DNA of 33,345 bases from Gnetum montanum (GCA_015680685.1 MNCI01006837.1:766685-800029); one strand, 5' to 3'. Counted from the first letter of the stretch, positions 8,460 through 20,300 are shown. Notes: generated from the sequence alone by a model not told the origin. Numbers and translations are program-made.

Positions 8460-11095
8460 CATTAAGCCACATCACCAACCTTAGAGAAGGCTAAATCCTA
8501 AGCTTAAAGAGGTAGTGAAACAAGAATTGGAAAAGTTACTAAAATTAGGATTCATCTATCCCATTGTAAATAGTAAATGGGTAAGCCCATTAATCATTGT
8601 TCCAAAAAGGTGGCAAGTGAAGAGTATGTATTGATTTCCAACTGTTGAATTTTGTGATGTTTAAGGACCATCTTCCTTTGTCATTTGTTGACCAAGCCTT
8701 AGAAACTATAGCAGGACATCAGTACTATAGCTTTCTAAATGGGTATAGTGGGTACAATCAAATCCACATTACAACAAAAGACTAGGAAAAGACTACATTC
8801 ACCAGTCCTTGGGGAATATTTTCTTACAAACAAATGCCTTTTAGGTTATGCAATGCACCCACCACCTTTCATAAATTACTATTTAGTATCTTCTAGAAAT
8901 AGATAGGTAATGACATGGAAGTATTTATGGATGATTTTTCAACCTACAGGCTAAATTTTGAGCAAGCATTGGACCATTTAGAGTAGGTGTTGAAAAGATG
9001 CGTACAAAAAAACTTAAAGCTTAACTAGCAAAAAATCCATTTAATGGTCCAAGATGGAATCATTTTAGGACACAAAGTATCACAGAAAGAAATTGAGGGA
9101 GATCTAGAGAAGATTAAAGTCATTCAGAACATCATGCAAAGGCCACAAACCATTAAAGATGTTATATCATTTTTGGGTCACATAGGATATTCCAAAAGAT
9201 TTATTGAAAATTTTTCAAAAATTGCAAAACCATTGGTAGAATTAACCAAGAAGGATGCACCATTTTAGTGGATAAAATCATGTGAAAAGGCATTTGAGAC
9301 CGTAAAATAAAAGTCAATCCAAACACCAATCCTTCAAGCTTTAGATTGGTCTAAGCCTTTCCACATCATCACAGATGCTTCAAATTATGCACTTGGTGTA
9401 GTACTCATGTAGCTAGATTATCAGAAATGGCCAAATTACCTACATTGTGCTAGTAGGAGCATCATTAGAGCACAACTCAATTACATCACCATAGAAAATT
9501 AGCTTATGGCAGTGGTGTATGAGCTAGAGAAGTTCAAATACTGTGTGCTCAGGTACCCTATATATGTCCATACAAATCATAGTGCAATAAAATTCTTAAT
9601 GAATAAACCAATAGTAAGTCCTCAGGTGATTAGATGAATTATCATATTATAAGAATTTAACATCATCATGATTGACAATAAAGGCATAAAAAATATAGTA
9701 GCTGATCACTTGTCAAGACTGAGATGGAAACCACAAGACCAAGAAGAACCATTGTCAGATTAGTTTTTTGATGAGAACTTATTCATGAAAATAAGAATGG
9801 CTATTAACCAAATAGCAAAGTCATGGATCATTGATTATATGGTTTACTTAATGACACAAGAACCTCCTTTTGAGTGGAGTAGAAAGTAAAAGGAATAGTT
9901 CCTCCATAAGGTAAAGAGATACATGGAAATAAATGGAAACCTTTACAAAATTTGTGCTGGTGGATTAGTACAATGGTGTGTACTAGAAGAGAACTAATAG
10001 AGGGTCCTATAAGATGCACATGAAGGACTATGTGGTGGCCATTATGTTGGCTGAAGGACAACACTCAAATTAATGATAGCAGGTTACTTTTGACCTATCC
10101 TATTGTAGGATGCACATAATTTCACCCAATCTTGTGAAAGGTGTCAACGTGATGGAGAAATATTAGCTAGAAACAAAGGACTACAACAATGGATTTAGCC
10201 ATTGGAACCATTTGATATATGGGGAATTGACTTCATGGGGCCCATTGTGCCAATGTCAAATGGGAAAGTTGATATTATAGTGATTGTTGATTATTGTACA
10301 AAGTGGGCAGGAGTAGTAGAAGTTAGAGATTGTATAGCGAAGATAGCTACCAAATTTTTTCACCAACATGTGGTAAATAGATTCAAAGTACTAGGGATGT
10401 TTATCTCAGACAATGGAACTCATTTTATGAGTGCTACATTTACAAAGCTCATGCAGCAACTTAGGGTTGACCATAAACTAACCATAGCATATCATCCCCA
10501 AGCTAATGGTCAAGTTGAAGTAACTAACAAAAAAATTACAAGAATATTAACTAAAATGGATAATAGATTTAGAAAGGATTGGAGTATGAAACTAAATGAT
10601 GCTTTATGGACCTATAGAATAACATGGAAGCTACCCATAGGATATTCATCCTATGAGCTAGTTTATGAAAAACTACCTATACTTCCAATCTAGGCAAAGC
10701 TACACACTTTAGCTACAACCAGTAAAATGGACCTCAGCATGAGCTTAGCCCAAAAGGAATGACTTATGAATCTCAACCTTCTAGAGGAGAATAAGCTGGT
10801 AGCCCTCATGAGTAATGAAGTCCACAAAAAGTACTCTAAGCATAGGCATGATGCACAAATATGCCAAGTATTAATTCAACTAGGCGATAAGATCTTGTAC
10901 TATAATCCCAATCATGTGCCTCAAAAGAATAAGTTCCAAACTCTATGGCAGGGATCATACATCCTCTAGGTTAATTATGCCTTTGCTGCCATGCAAAATT
11001 ACCACCCATCTAGTTCACATAGACTCATTCGAATAAACCTTCAATAGGTCAAACCTTATTATGAATATTCCAATTATGTCAAAGATTCTACTTGA
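8460..11095 (+). pseudogene. pol of element C: RT, RNase H and integrase
   Basis: RT begins near 8485 (RRLNPKLKEVVKQELEKLL, WVSPLIIVPK), shifts frame once near 8605-8612, then stays in one frame to the stop at 11093-11095, interrupted only by stops. Motifs: FKDHLPLSFVDQ, QMPFRLCNAP, catalytic VFMDD (8921-8935), LGH and FSKIAKPL. RNase H: catalytic Asp in ITDAS (9374), TIEN, VADHLSRL; the usual TDH reads TNH. Integrase: HEG..GGH and CERC zinc finger (10013-10145), then Asp at 10229, Asp at 10409 and Glu at 10517 with exactly 35 residues between the last two, an intact DD35E. The C-terminal part ends in VKPYYEYSNYVKDS; no chromodomain is seen. The enzyme would copy the RNA and integrate the cDNA. 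The sequence style is Athila-like. Many stops are TAG. Confidence 0.9.
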
Positions 11096-13301
11096 TTCAC
11101 TAACCCATCCTCAATCTATTCAATTTTCTAATTCACTATTTCTAATAATAGTCATGGGGATGTCTTAAGTAACACATAGGTGCTATACTGCATCTTTTGT
11201 TTTCTTATTACCTTTTCCTATTTTTTGATACTTTTCCTATCTTTTTATGATTTTTCAATTCTTAATAATCAATTTTCCATTCTTTGATATTTTTACTATC
11301 TTTTTATAAATTTTCATTCATACTATCTTTTTCCATACTTTGTCATTATTTTTCTTGTACATATTTTTGATAATCTTTCAATAAAACACATGGAGTAAAG
11401 CAAGATGTAGTCCCAATAAGGTGAAGATTGCTTTATATTATCAAATCATAAAGGACTAATTACTTATATAGTGAGATCACGACATCCATCCACACACTCC
11501 AAGAGGTTCTTATCATGGACATAATGATATTCTTCTTACAATAAAATTAAGAGTAAACTTGGGATCATTATGCCTAGAAATAAGAGAGAAGAACCAAGTG
11601 GGAATAAAAAGGGCATGACATCAAGGGAATTTATGGATTCTTTAGGATTAATATTGCAAGTCTTATCCTATTGCTAAGGACATATTATTTTCTTAAGTTC
11701 TAATGAAAAATGGAAGTAAGAGTACAATAAGTGCTGCCTTACCATGTCATTGGAAAGACATGTTACCCATCTTTAAAAGTGGTTCTTTAGTAAGGTTGAC
11801 ATAGTAAGAATAAAATAAAAGCATAGAATAAAATTTTTAGGGTTCCATTGGAAAGATATGTTACCCATGCCTAAAGGTAGGTGACTTCTTAGAAATCTCA
11901 TAAATAAAAATGTGCTATTAATAAACTTCTTCCATGACCAACATGCCAAGGAATAGTACTTCTTGCAATAGTGGTAGCCTAATGGTTAAATAGTCCTAGG
12001 GATGACACAATGTGATGTCATTGGAAAGACATATAGACTTGGTTTGAATGTTGGATAGAAAGGCTAGTGATTGCCTTAAGTATGCATGACACACACGGAT
12101 TCATTATGCCAATGGTAAGACACCTCATGTCCTAGTTTCAACAATCCCTTCTACATTCTGTTTCAGCTGACTTTATATTTAATCATAACTTTATGGTTTT
12201 GTATAATATAGTGTTATTTACCCATTTTGGTGGTACAAACATGTGTGTTTTGACATACAAGCATGTCTTACATTCAAATCCTTGGGTGCCTACGAACACT
12301 TTTAAGCATGGTTATACAAGGGCATTAAGGTTTGGAGCCTGATTTGGAGAGGACTCACTTGTATAACTATTGTGTCTCATGCTTGACAATCAAATCCACA
12401 TCATCTTGGGATTTCCATAACACTTTGGAATTCAATGTTCACTTCCCTCAAGTCCAATAATCTATCTATACATTCATAACTCACAATCCATCTCTTATAT
12501 GCTCAATAAGCTTTTGTTGCCGAAGATTCCTTCCTCATGAACTTTGAACATCAAATTTTCAAAAATTTGAGCATCATTAGTGATCCAAGAACCTTTATAC
12601 AACCTTCACATCTTCTAAAATATTCTAATTGACTCATTTTTCCTAGGAAAATTTACCAAAAATTTCAAATGTTTTAGCGGTAATGTTGTAGCTACGATGT
12701 CACATGGCTTGCTATGTTGCATCTATGATGTCATGCATATAAAAATACTATATATACATGGGGGAGTTAGCAAAATGTTTATTACATCATTTTCCAACAA
12801 GAGGAAATTTTGAAGTTTTTTCTTTGAGTTCTAGCACTTGAACTTCTCAAAGCCATAACTTCTTTATTGTAGCTCCAGTTTATGAACTTCTTGAATCTTG
12901 TTAATCTCAGAGCACTCAACTTAGTCATGGGGGAGAGGATTGCATGAAAAGAAGGAAAATTGAGCCAAAATTTTTGTAACACCTAGAAGATAGTATAAGG
13001 GTAAGAATAATAATATCATGAGGATATTCCTCCTTATCAACCATATTAGAGCTAAAAGACTTAACTAATTTTCCTAACCAACTATACCAACTATTTAATA
13101 GAGTACTAAACAAGGAAACAATACTGGTAAAAGGTCATAACAGTTAAATGTATAATAACTAGGGGTTTCTTTTCAAGATTTTTCTAACTTTGCAATCATA
13201 CTAAGATAAGAACTTGATCAAATGAAGAGTAAAAGGAGGATAATGAACAGTTAAAAATTGATGTAAGCACTTTAGTAATCTTAAACCCCTATTGATTGTA
13301 G
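11096..13301 (+). other. Post-pol non-coding region of element C
   Basis: No reading frame of note on either strand. A T-rich tract (about 11180-11380) contains two similar TTTTGATA..TTT.CTATCTTTTTAT units. From about 11570 to 12400 several blocks match element B on its minus strand: GACATCAAGGGAA..T.TGGATTCTTT, GGATTCATTATGCC, ACATGTGTGTTTTG and the GTGCCTA.GAACA block. These place the region between pol and the env-like gene and show B kept it. From about 12600 to 13260 C has some 450 extra bases absent from B, including a U3-like promoter motif. The region ends in ATTGATTGTAG, directly before the env-like ATG. Confidence 0.6.
12668..12765 (+). promoter_or_regulatory. U3-like promoter block inside element C
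   Basis: GTAGCTACGATGTCACATGG, GCTATGT and TATGATGTCAT strings resemble U3 of the C LTR (3870-3940), though in a different order. They precede CATATAAAAATAC (12736-12748), a TATA-like box, and CATGGGGGA (12757-12765), which resembles a polypurine tract. It could be an internal promoter for the env-like gene, or a fragment of a nested related LTR; no LTR ends were identified. Confidence 0.3.
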
Positions 13302-15640
13302 ATGGTCTCAAAGAGACCTAGAGTAGAAGGACCTTCATAGCTGACAAGTAAGAGACCAAGAGGTAGTAGAAGAGGAAAACTAGAAGAACAAACCCCACAA
13401 GCTAAACATGCAGAGCAGAAGGCTCAATCATTTAGCATCCATCAACAAATCCTTGCTACTGAACACTAGCATAGGCAAAGGTAGAGGCACTACCAACACT
13501 GGAATAGGGAAATGTTTCACATTGTCCAATGAATGCCTCCAAGCCATATAAGAGAAATCTTTCATATCCACTAGTATCATGAAACTTAACTTTGGTCCAT
13601 TCATAGAATTTGCTCTAGAGGTTGTGAAGACACAACTTCAAGCATCTTCCTTATGGCTAAAATTGTCCAACAATGGTGAATGATACCTAGGAGAGACCAT
13701 TCAATTTTGGTAGAACAAAAAAGTTGATGCTACAGTGAAAATAGAAGGGGTCCCAGTGTCTTATTTAGTAGAGGCAACTGCGAAAGCCCTAAATATTCCA
13801 AATGAAGGGGCTAATGTGTCACACATTTCAACAAGATCAAACACAAATGCCTAGAATTTGTGGTTGTATAGGGAATATGGCAAGGAATACAAAGATTATA
13901 GTGAGGTTTGAATAGAGGAAAAGATTTATTTTAGGATTGGGATGTATTACTTGTTCCCAACCAAAAGGCTCACTTGTATTTCAACATATGTAGCTTGAGG
14001 AAGTGTAATTTTCATGGGAAAATTCAATGCCAACATCACTCATTTGCTCTTTCTAGAAATTCAAAGGTGGTTCAAGGAGAAGAAGGTAAGGAAATCAACA
14101 CTACTATTCCCCTACCTCATAAGAAAGCTATGCTAGCAAGTAGGAATTTTGAGTTACACAAATGATGTTCTTAGAAAAGCCTAGAGTGCTTTCTATGTTG
14201 AGATGTTCAAGATGATGCCACCCAAGAAAGATCAATTGGAGAAGCCAATAGGCACTGAGGGAGCTTCAGGATCAACTCCTTCTAGTAACCTTCTAGCTAT
14301 TAGTTAGTAATAACAAGCAAGACCCAAACGATCTAGTCACTTGTTGGAGAACAATGACAACAACAACAAGCTCCACCACCTCCTCAAGATTATCGATCAT
14401 CAATGAGCCATTTGTAATAGATTGCAAAAACCATTAGCTAGGAAATAAGAGAGGGGGCCAATCTTTACAAAGTAAGAGAGAGCTTCATTAGGTCCACCAT
14501 TTCCACAGACCATACTAGCAAGCAAGTGTCATTGTAGATAGGAGGAGAGGATAATTGGATGCAATAAATTTCATGAAATGCTACATGATTCCAAGTGGTT
14601 CTTGAAACAAGAGAAGGTACCATGATTGTGATTATGTAGCATCAGGATGTAGTAGGAGTAGCAGTGGTTATCACAAATCATATCAAATAGTCATTCAATG
14701 TCCTTTTTGTGCTACTAGCTGACATCTCTAGAGTAAGAGATGCTCAAATGTTAGCTGGTATCTTGATGAATCATGTTAAACATGAAGATGTGCTAGATAA
14801 ACTACCACAGATAGGCTAGATCATGCAACATCTATTTGATATCTCTAGTGATATCATCATACTATAGTTTGATCTGATTACCACCAAAGGGAAGTTGGTT
14901 ATGACTGAAACAAGGATAGAACAATTAGAAAATAAGGTGCAGCGGTTACAAAAAGAATTAGCAACCTTAAGAGTTGAAAGAAGAGACCTTGCATAGTTTG
15001 TAGCCCTTAACTAGCTTGAATAATTTAGAACAGATTAGGTGGGGCAACTAATTACCCACAACATCAAAGTTGAGATGAAAAGGAAAATGGTGGTGTTGAA
15101 TGCCTTAGTTGCAGAAGCACAAAACTATGCCCATGCTAAAGCCCTCATAACATTGGAAGAAGAAAATGAAAAGCTTACCGCTGACAACATAGGTTGATTG
15201 ACCTAAAAAAATAGAAAAATGTTAAAGAAAGCATTCATCAATTATGAGAACAACTAATAAGAGTGAACCACGACATTAGCAAATTGGCCCAAGAAAAAAG
15301 GAACTTGTCAATGGAAGAAGTCTTTGCAATTTGTTAAAAGTTTGCAATTGAAATAAGCATGTGGTAAAATGAGGCCAAGAAACATGAAAGACTCAAGAAG
15401 CATTTTAGGAATTAAGTGGGTATGTATAAATAGAAAAATAAGAAAGAAATCTAGATGGGAAAGGCCAAGATTAACTCCATCACAGCTTAAACTCTTGATT
15501 GAAAACCCATCCTAGATAGTCTTACCCACATCCATTATGAGCAAAAACGTAGATTGTTTGAATAGGAACTAAGGATCCTCTGCATGGGTGGTTTCTCAAT
15601 CCTAAAACCCAAAGGCCTTCATGATGAAAATGGGATTTGA
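13302..15640 (+). pseudogene. env-like (plant transposon protein) gene of element C
   Basis: The ATG at 13302 directly follows TTGATTGTAG, a good 3' splice site; the same arrangement is kept in B at 29756. The N-terminus is basic (KRPRVE, then KRPRGSRRGK), resembling nuclear localisation signals, with no signal peptide. Around 13730-13810 the stretch VKIEGVPVSYLVEAT...ALNIPNEG resembles the core of the plant transposon protein often found 3' of pol in Athila-like elements. A Pro/Ser/Asn/Gln linker (14210-14400) follows. The C-terminal third (about 14900-15330) is coiled-coil-like (IEQLENKVQRLQKELATLR, ALITLEEENEKL). Stops and frameshifts are frequent. I see no transmembrane segment, so a true envelope role is doubtful. 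Confidence 0.55.
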
Positions 15641-15719
15641 GGCACCTTGGTCAGTCCAACAGATCAACTAGGGATTTGAGGCACCCTGGTTAGTCCAACA
15701 GATCAACTAGGGATTTGAG
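15632..15719. repeat. 39-bp tandem repeat at the end of element C
   Basis: Units are 15632-15670 and 15671-15709, then a 10-bp partial copy (GGGATTTGAG). The unit begins GGGATTTGAGGCACC and ends ACAGATCAACTA; the two full copies differ at two positions. It marks the last sequence I can assign to C before the switch at about 15720. Confidence 0.85.
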
Positions 15720-15878
15720 AGATGTAAAATGTGAAAATATAAACAAATATGAATAATGTACAAATAATAACTTTAATTCTATTGAACACAAAACTCAAAA
15801 CTCAAAAATTTTTTGAGAAGAGAATAAAGAATAAGTTAGAGAAATGTGTATGAAAAATGGTGCCTGGAAGGGCAAAAA

Positions 15879-15890
15879 GGGGGGGGGGGG
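15879..15890 (+). repeat. G12 homopolymer
   Basis: Twelve consecutive G residues after AAAAA, in the putative LTR of element D. A second, longer G run borders the assembly gap 750 bp to the right. Confidence 0.95.
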
Positions 15891-16338
15891 ATGTCCACTT
15901 GTACAAGAGTTCAAAGCTTGTTGAAGTCGAGATGATCTGCTCCATGATTTGGATGCCAATCCACTCTTGATGCTATAGGACCTCCCTTCACTATTACAAC
16001 CTTGGATCTGCAATTTCAAGGCCTCAATGCTTCCACACTAGGGTTCAAGAGATTGCAAGTGTGGAAACTTGCAAGAGCTCTTGAGTACTTGAAAATGCCC
16101 CAAGTGTGGAGTTGTGTGTATGCAAATTTCTGCTAAAATTTTCTTACAAGTGTTGAATTTTGGCCAAAAATGCTCAATGTCCTTCCAAAAATTTGGAACT
16201 AATTGCTCTCTTTTTGCTTAGAATTATTGAAAAATGCTGAACCTTGTTAAAAACGTGGAATGTGAGAAAAATTTTTGGAACCTAAAATTTCTTGTATGGG
16301 AAAAAGATTTGGAATCATTCAATGGTATTTGAGGCTAG

Positions 16339-16347
16339 CTTTTATAG
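16339..16347 (-). promoter_or_regulatory. TATA box in the putative LTR of element D
   Basis: CTATAAAAG on the minus strand, within CCCTATAAAAGC. The surrounding plus-strand sequence has loosely repeated GGCTACAAATTGGCT strings. Its strand fits transcription in the same sense as the D pol gene. Confidence 0.45.
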
Positions 16348-16570
16348 GGTCTTTGGGCCATAAATAGGGCTACAAATTGGCTATGATTGGGCTGCAAAAA
16401 TGGCTACAAATTTGATATAATTTTGCTAGAAATTGGCTGCCAAATTTAGGTGAAATCGATGCCCAAATTTGAGGGTTACTAAAAATAGTAAGTGCTTCCC
16501 CCATGGCCATTCCATTTATTAAAAATAGTAACCAGGGCACCTTTTCCACATTGAAGATGAATCTTCCACA

Positions 16571-16671
16571 NNNNNNNNNNNNNNNNNNNNNNNNNNNNNN
16601 NNNNNNNNNNNNNNNNNNNNNNNNNNNNNNNNNNNNNNNNNNNNNNGGGGGGGGGGGGGGGGGGGGGGGGG
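16571..16671. other. Assembly gap (76 N) followed by G25
   Basis: Positions 16571-16646 are N and 16647-16671 are 25 consecutive G. The left edge, just after CTTTTCCACATTGAAGATG and CTTCCACA, and the right edge, CTTCCATGCTGGGGG, both look like satellite-unit sequence. The gap may hide more such units. Reading frames crossing it are meaningless. Confidence 0.95.
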
Positions 16672-17171
16672 TGGGAATTTTCATACCCCTCATCCTTCCA
16701 TGCTGGGGGTAGGTGAGATCTACCCTTCTACATGTGTTTTCAGGGTAGAAAATTGTCCACCGTCCATACAACCCACCAAACTATCTATTTTGGCATTCTA
16801 AAAGGCATTTTTAACCACTTGAAGCCCAAATATAGACACTAGATGACTTTTTTCGCTTGGGGAATGAGGCTTTGATCATTTAAGAGGCATTTTTCAGCCC
16901 CAAAGTATAAAGTATGTGAAATTGGCCATTATGGGTTACAATTTTCACATTTACAATGAAGTTTTGCCTTGGGTTCCATTAGGTGCAAGCTACATGACAA
17001 AGATTTGTTATAACATGCAAAATTTTGTGGTGTTTCAATGGCCCCTCTTTGTTGATGTTTGGAGGATTGACCCAAGAGGCACTAATCAAGAATACAAAAC
17101 ATCACTGCATCGTATAACGTTACAATGCATAAAGTCCATATGAGAATTAGGCTATCTAGGTTATCAATGTT

Positions 17172-17286
17172 GCTAGTTTAAGGCTGTGGTGGGCCATGGT
17201 ACTAGTTTAAGGCCATGGCATGCTATGTCGCTAGTTTAATGTCATAGTAGACCATGTCACTAGTTTAAGGTTGTAGCAGACCATTG
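17172..17286. repeat. 29-bp minisatellite, block 1 (4 units)
   Basis: Units start at 17172, 17201, 17230 and 17259 (the last is 28 bp). The core is RCTAGTTTAAGG...GGGCCATG. It begins about 25 bp past the end of the D integrase coding region. The same unit in the same orientation forms blocks at 20971-21057 and 28029-28336. Confidence 0.88.
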
Positions 17287-17309
17287 AAAGTAGACTTGCT
17301 TGTTAACGA

Positions 17310-20300
17310 TCTGTCAACTACATATAGTATGGCTTTAGATAGGAATGATTGACCAGATTGGCCAACTCATTCCCATCTATGTTGGCTCTTCTAAATGCTC
17401 CATTTCCATAGCCTTTGACGACAAGGAAGGGCCCTTTTTAGTTGGCTAAGAATTTTTTTGCATGTTCACAGATGACCTTGAGGACAAGGTTCCCCTCCTT
17501 GATCTTGCGCATGGTCAAGTTATAGTGATGTTGTCACTTCCACCTCTCTTGATAGTGCTCTATGTGAGTAAATGCTTGCATATGCTACTCCTCCATGGAA
17601 TCTAGTGCTACTACTCACAACTCCTTATTCTACTCATTATTGATGAAGTCAATCAAGGCTACTCGGAGCGATCATACTTGCAATTTAAGAGGTAAAACAA
17701 CTTCAAAGCCATAAACAAGGCTATAAGGGATCATGCTAGTTGCCGCTCATGCCACTTCCACTTGCTGTTATTGAGCATCTTCTTGAGCAAGTTGATGATG
17801 ACTCTGTTGCTTGCTTCTACTTGTTTGTTGGCTTGAGGGTAGTAAGGTGATGAGAAAGAATGCTTAATGCCTAGGTTGTGGCAAAAATCCTTGGTTCCTT
17901 GGCTACTAAATTGATGTCCATTGTCTATAACTATGGTCATGGGTATGCCAAAATAGGCTACGATGTTATCTAAGATAAACTTGCAAACTTGTTGAGATGT
18001 GGTCTTCTTTAGGGAAATAGCTTCAACCCACTTGGTAAAGTATTCAATTGTGATGATGAAGAAGCTATGCCCTATGGTAGATTTAGGCATTATGAGTCCA
18101 ATGATATCCAATCCCCATCATTGAAATGGCCATGTTATCTATGTAATATGCAACTCAGTTGGTGATACATGTATCAAGTTGCTATATAGTTGGCATGTGT
18201 CACATTGCTTAACCTTTTACAAGCAGTCATTTTCCATATGGGGCCAATAGTAGCCTAATCATTTGATCTTATTGGCCATGGCTCTAAGTCCTATATGTCC
18301 ACAACAAACACCTTCATGGACCTCCTCTAGGACTGTTCTAGCTTTGGTTTTTCCTAAGCACTTCAAGAGTATGCCATCATAGGACTATTAACATAATGTG
18401 TTATCACCTACAATGACATACTACTTTGACCACTTGCATATGGTGTCCTTCTAATAAGTAGTTAGGCCCTGTGAGGATTCACCATGCATAAGGTAAAATT
18501 TGATATCATCATACCATTCCTTGGAAGGAGTAGTATGAACAATGACGATAAAGGTATTCTCAATGTTCTGTGTGATGGGAGTAGCTAGTTCACAATTAGG
18601 GTGGGCAACTTGCTAAACACTTTTCGCATCACACTAAGGGCTAATGTTGCAATTGCATCAGCTATATCATTTTCATTTCTGAATATGTGTTGGATAGCAA
18701 AATCTATGAATTGTTGTAATAGTTGCTTTCCTAGGTCATGGTAAGGTTGTAAGTGCTTAGCTTTGCATGCATAGACTTTGGTTACTTGGTTAACTACAAG
18801 TTGTGAATCGACTTTGATGGCTAGGCATCTAATTTCAAGGTCATGAGGTACCATCATTCCTCTAATTAATCCTCATATTTTGCTATGTTGTTGGTACACA
18901 GGAATCCAAAACGATAGGCAAAAGGTTGGATTTCACGAAATGTGAATGTTATGATGGTAGTAGCATTGGCCCCATGGGTAGTTGAAGCTCCGATGAAGTT
19001 CATGACTACCTCATAACCCTCGAGCACTTGGCTAACTGTGTTAATGTATTCATCAAGGAACTCAGGATCTATGGCTGCTTGGTCATCAATAGGTGAAACT
19101 CTGAGTTGTACGACTATAGCTTGACCTTTTGTTGAGGACTGAGAGTTGTAATGGAGATCAAACTTCATGATTAAGGCTTTTCATTAGGCTATGCAGCTAC
19201 TTTTGTAGATGTTGGTCATTATGGCTCTAAGTATGTTGTATTTGCAAATTACGTTATCTTGGCTTCTAAAGAGATAGTGTCTCCATTTCTTCAAAGAGAG
19301 GACTAGTGCTAGACAATGCTTCTCCACTTCAATGTATTGGGTCTCGTGGGCTACTAATGCATGGCTAAGATAGTACACAGGCATTTCTACTCCATCATCA
19401 TATTTTTGACAAAGTAGAGAGGAAATGAATGTATTAGAGATGACAAGATAAATGTAAAATAGTTTACCCTCTTGTGGAGGATAGACTATCGATAGTTGTG
19501 TCAACTCTTGCTTAAGGTTTCTAAAGGCCTCTTGACATTGAGTCATGCACTCATAGTGAACTCCTTTCTTAAGATAGTGGTGCATGGGCTGTAACTTATC
19601 TGTAAGCCTAGCAATAAACCTACGATTAAACTATAGTCTACCTTGTAATCCCCAATGCTCTTTAAGGTTGGTAGGTACTGCCAATTTGGATATGGCCTTA
19701 ACCTTATCAGGATTTACATGTATCCCTACCTTAGAGACTACAAAGCCAAGCATCTTATTGGTCTTGACACCGAAGACACCTTCTTGGGATTGAGCCTAAG
19801 CTTGTATTTAAGGTAATTTTTAAGTACTAGATCTAGGTCATTGGCTATCTTAGACTTCATAGCTATGTCATCTACGTAATCATTAAGCAAACCTAACATG
19901 TAATGTTGAAGATATATGTCATGGCTCTTTGGTATGTTGCTCTGGCATTTTTAAGGCCAAAGGACATCATGGTATAACAAAAAGTACCCCATGGGTTCAT
20001 AAAGGTTGTGCTAAGCTAGTGCTTAGGGTTGATCCTAATTTGGGTATATCCTAAAAATCCATCCATAAAGGACAACAAGGCATGTCTGGCTGTAGTATCA
20101 ATAAGTTGATCAATACTAGGCAAAGGAAAATCATCCTTCATGGTGACTTTATTTAGGTCTTGAAAATCAATGCAAATATAGATACTCCCATTTTTCTTAG
20201 GGACTAACACTATGTTGGATACCCATTCTACAAAATCAATAGCCCTAATGAAACCTACTTGGTAGAGTTTTGAGATTTCATCATGAACTGGCAAGGCCAA

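Larger units (their letters stand above)
3832..15719 (+). mobile_element. Element C: Athila-like Ty3/gypsy, 3' LTR missing
   Basis: Plus-strand order: LTR (3832-4729), PBS (4731), gag (4877), protease, RT, RNase H, integrase (stop at 11095), non-coding region, env-like gene (13302 to about 15640). This is the Athila plan. Diagnostic points are RT VFMDD followed by FS, the LGH and FSKIAKPL blocks, a tRNA-Asp primer and an env-like gene 3' of pol. No 3' LTR like 3832-4729 is present; the sequence changes near 15720 to material oriented with element D. C was probably cut by D or lost its end by deletion. All genes are broken. Confidence 0.8.
15722..17165 (-). repeat. Putative 3' LTR / 3' region of element D
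   Basis: This lies directly downstream of the D integrase and its 29-bp repeat. On the minus strand it has a strong TATA box (CTATAAAAG, complement of 16339-16347), so RNA would start near 16310 and run toward 15722. Perfect 9-bp inverted arms TTCCACACT/AGTGTGGAA (16031-16066) and CTTCCATGCTGGGGG (about 16696-16711) resemble units of the satellite array at 21.6-25.9 kb. The region contains an assembly gap and two G runs, so its true length is unknown. No matching 5' LTR was found. Confidence 0.45.

Noticed and set aside
11960-12060. Second tRNA-like SINE head near 11967
   Set aside because: A good A-box-like string but no B box at a workable distance.
12782-12982. 66-codon minus-strand frame and a full solo LTR at 12600-13260
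   Set aside because: The frame has no domain, and no LTR termini or target duplication could be found for a solo LTR.
3832-15719. 1985-2791 and 3832-4729 as the two LTRs of one small element
   Set aside because: Both copies end like 5' LTRs, the copy at 3832 is followed by a primer site and gag, and the two are too diverged to be a recent pair.
16370-16771. Frames of 133 and 69 codons across the N block
   Set aside because: They run through 76 undetermined bases and a homopolymer; the Gly or Pro runs are only the G25 tract.
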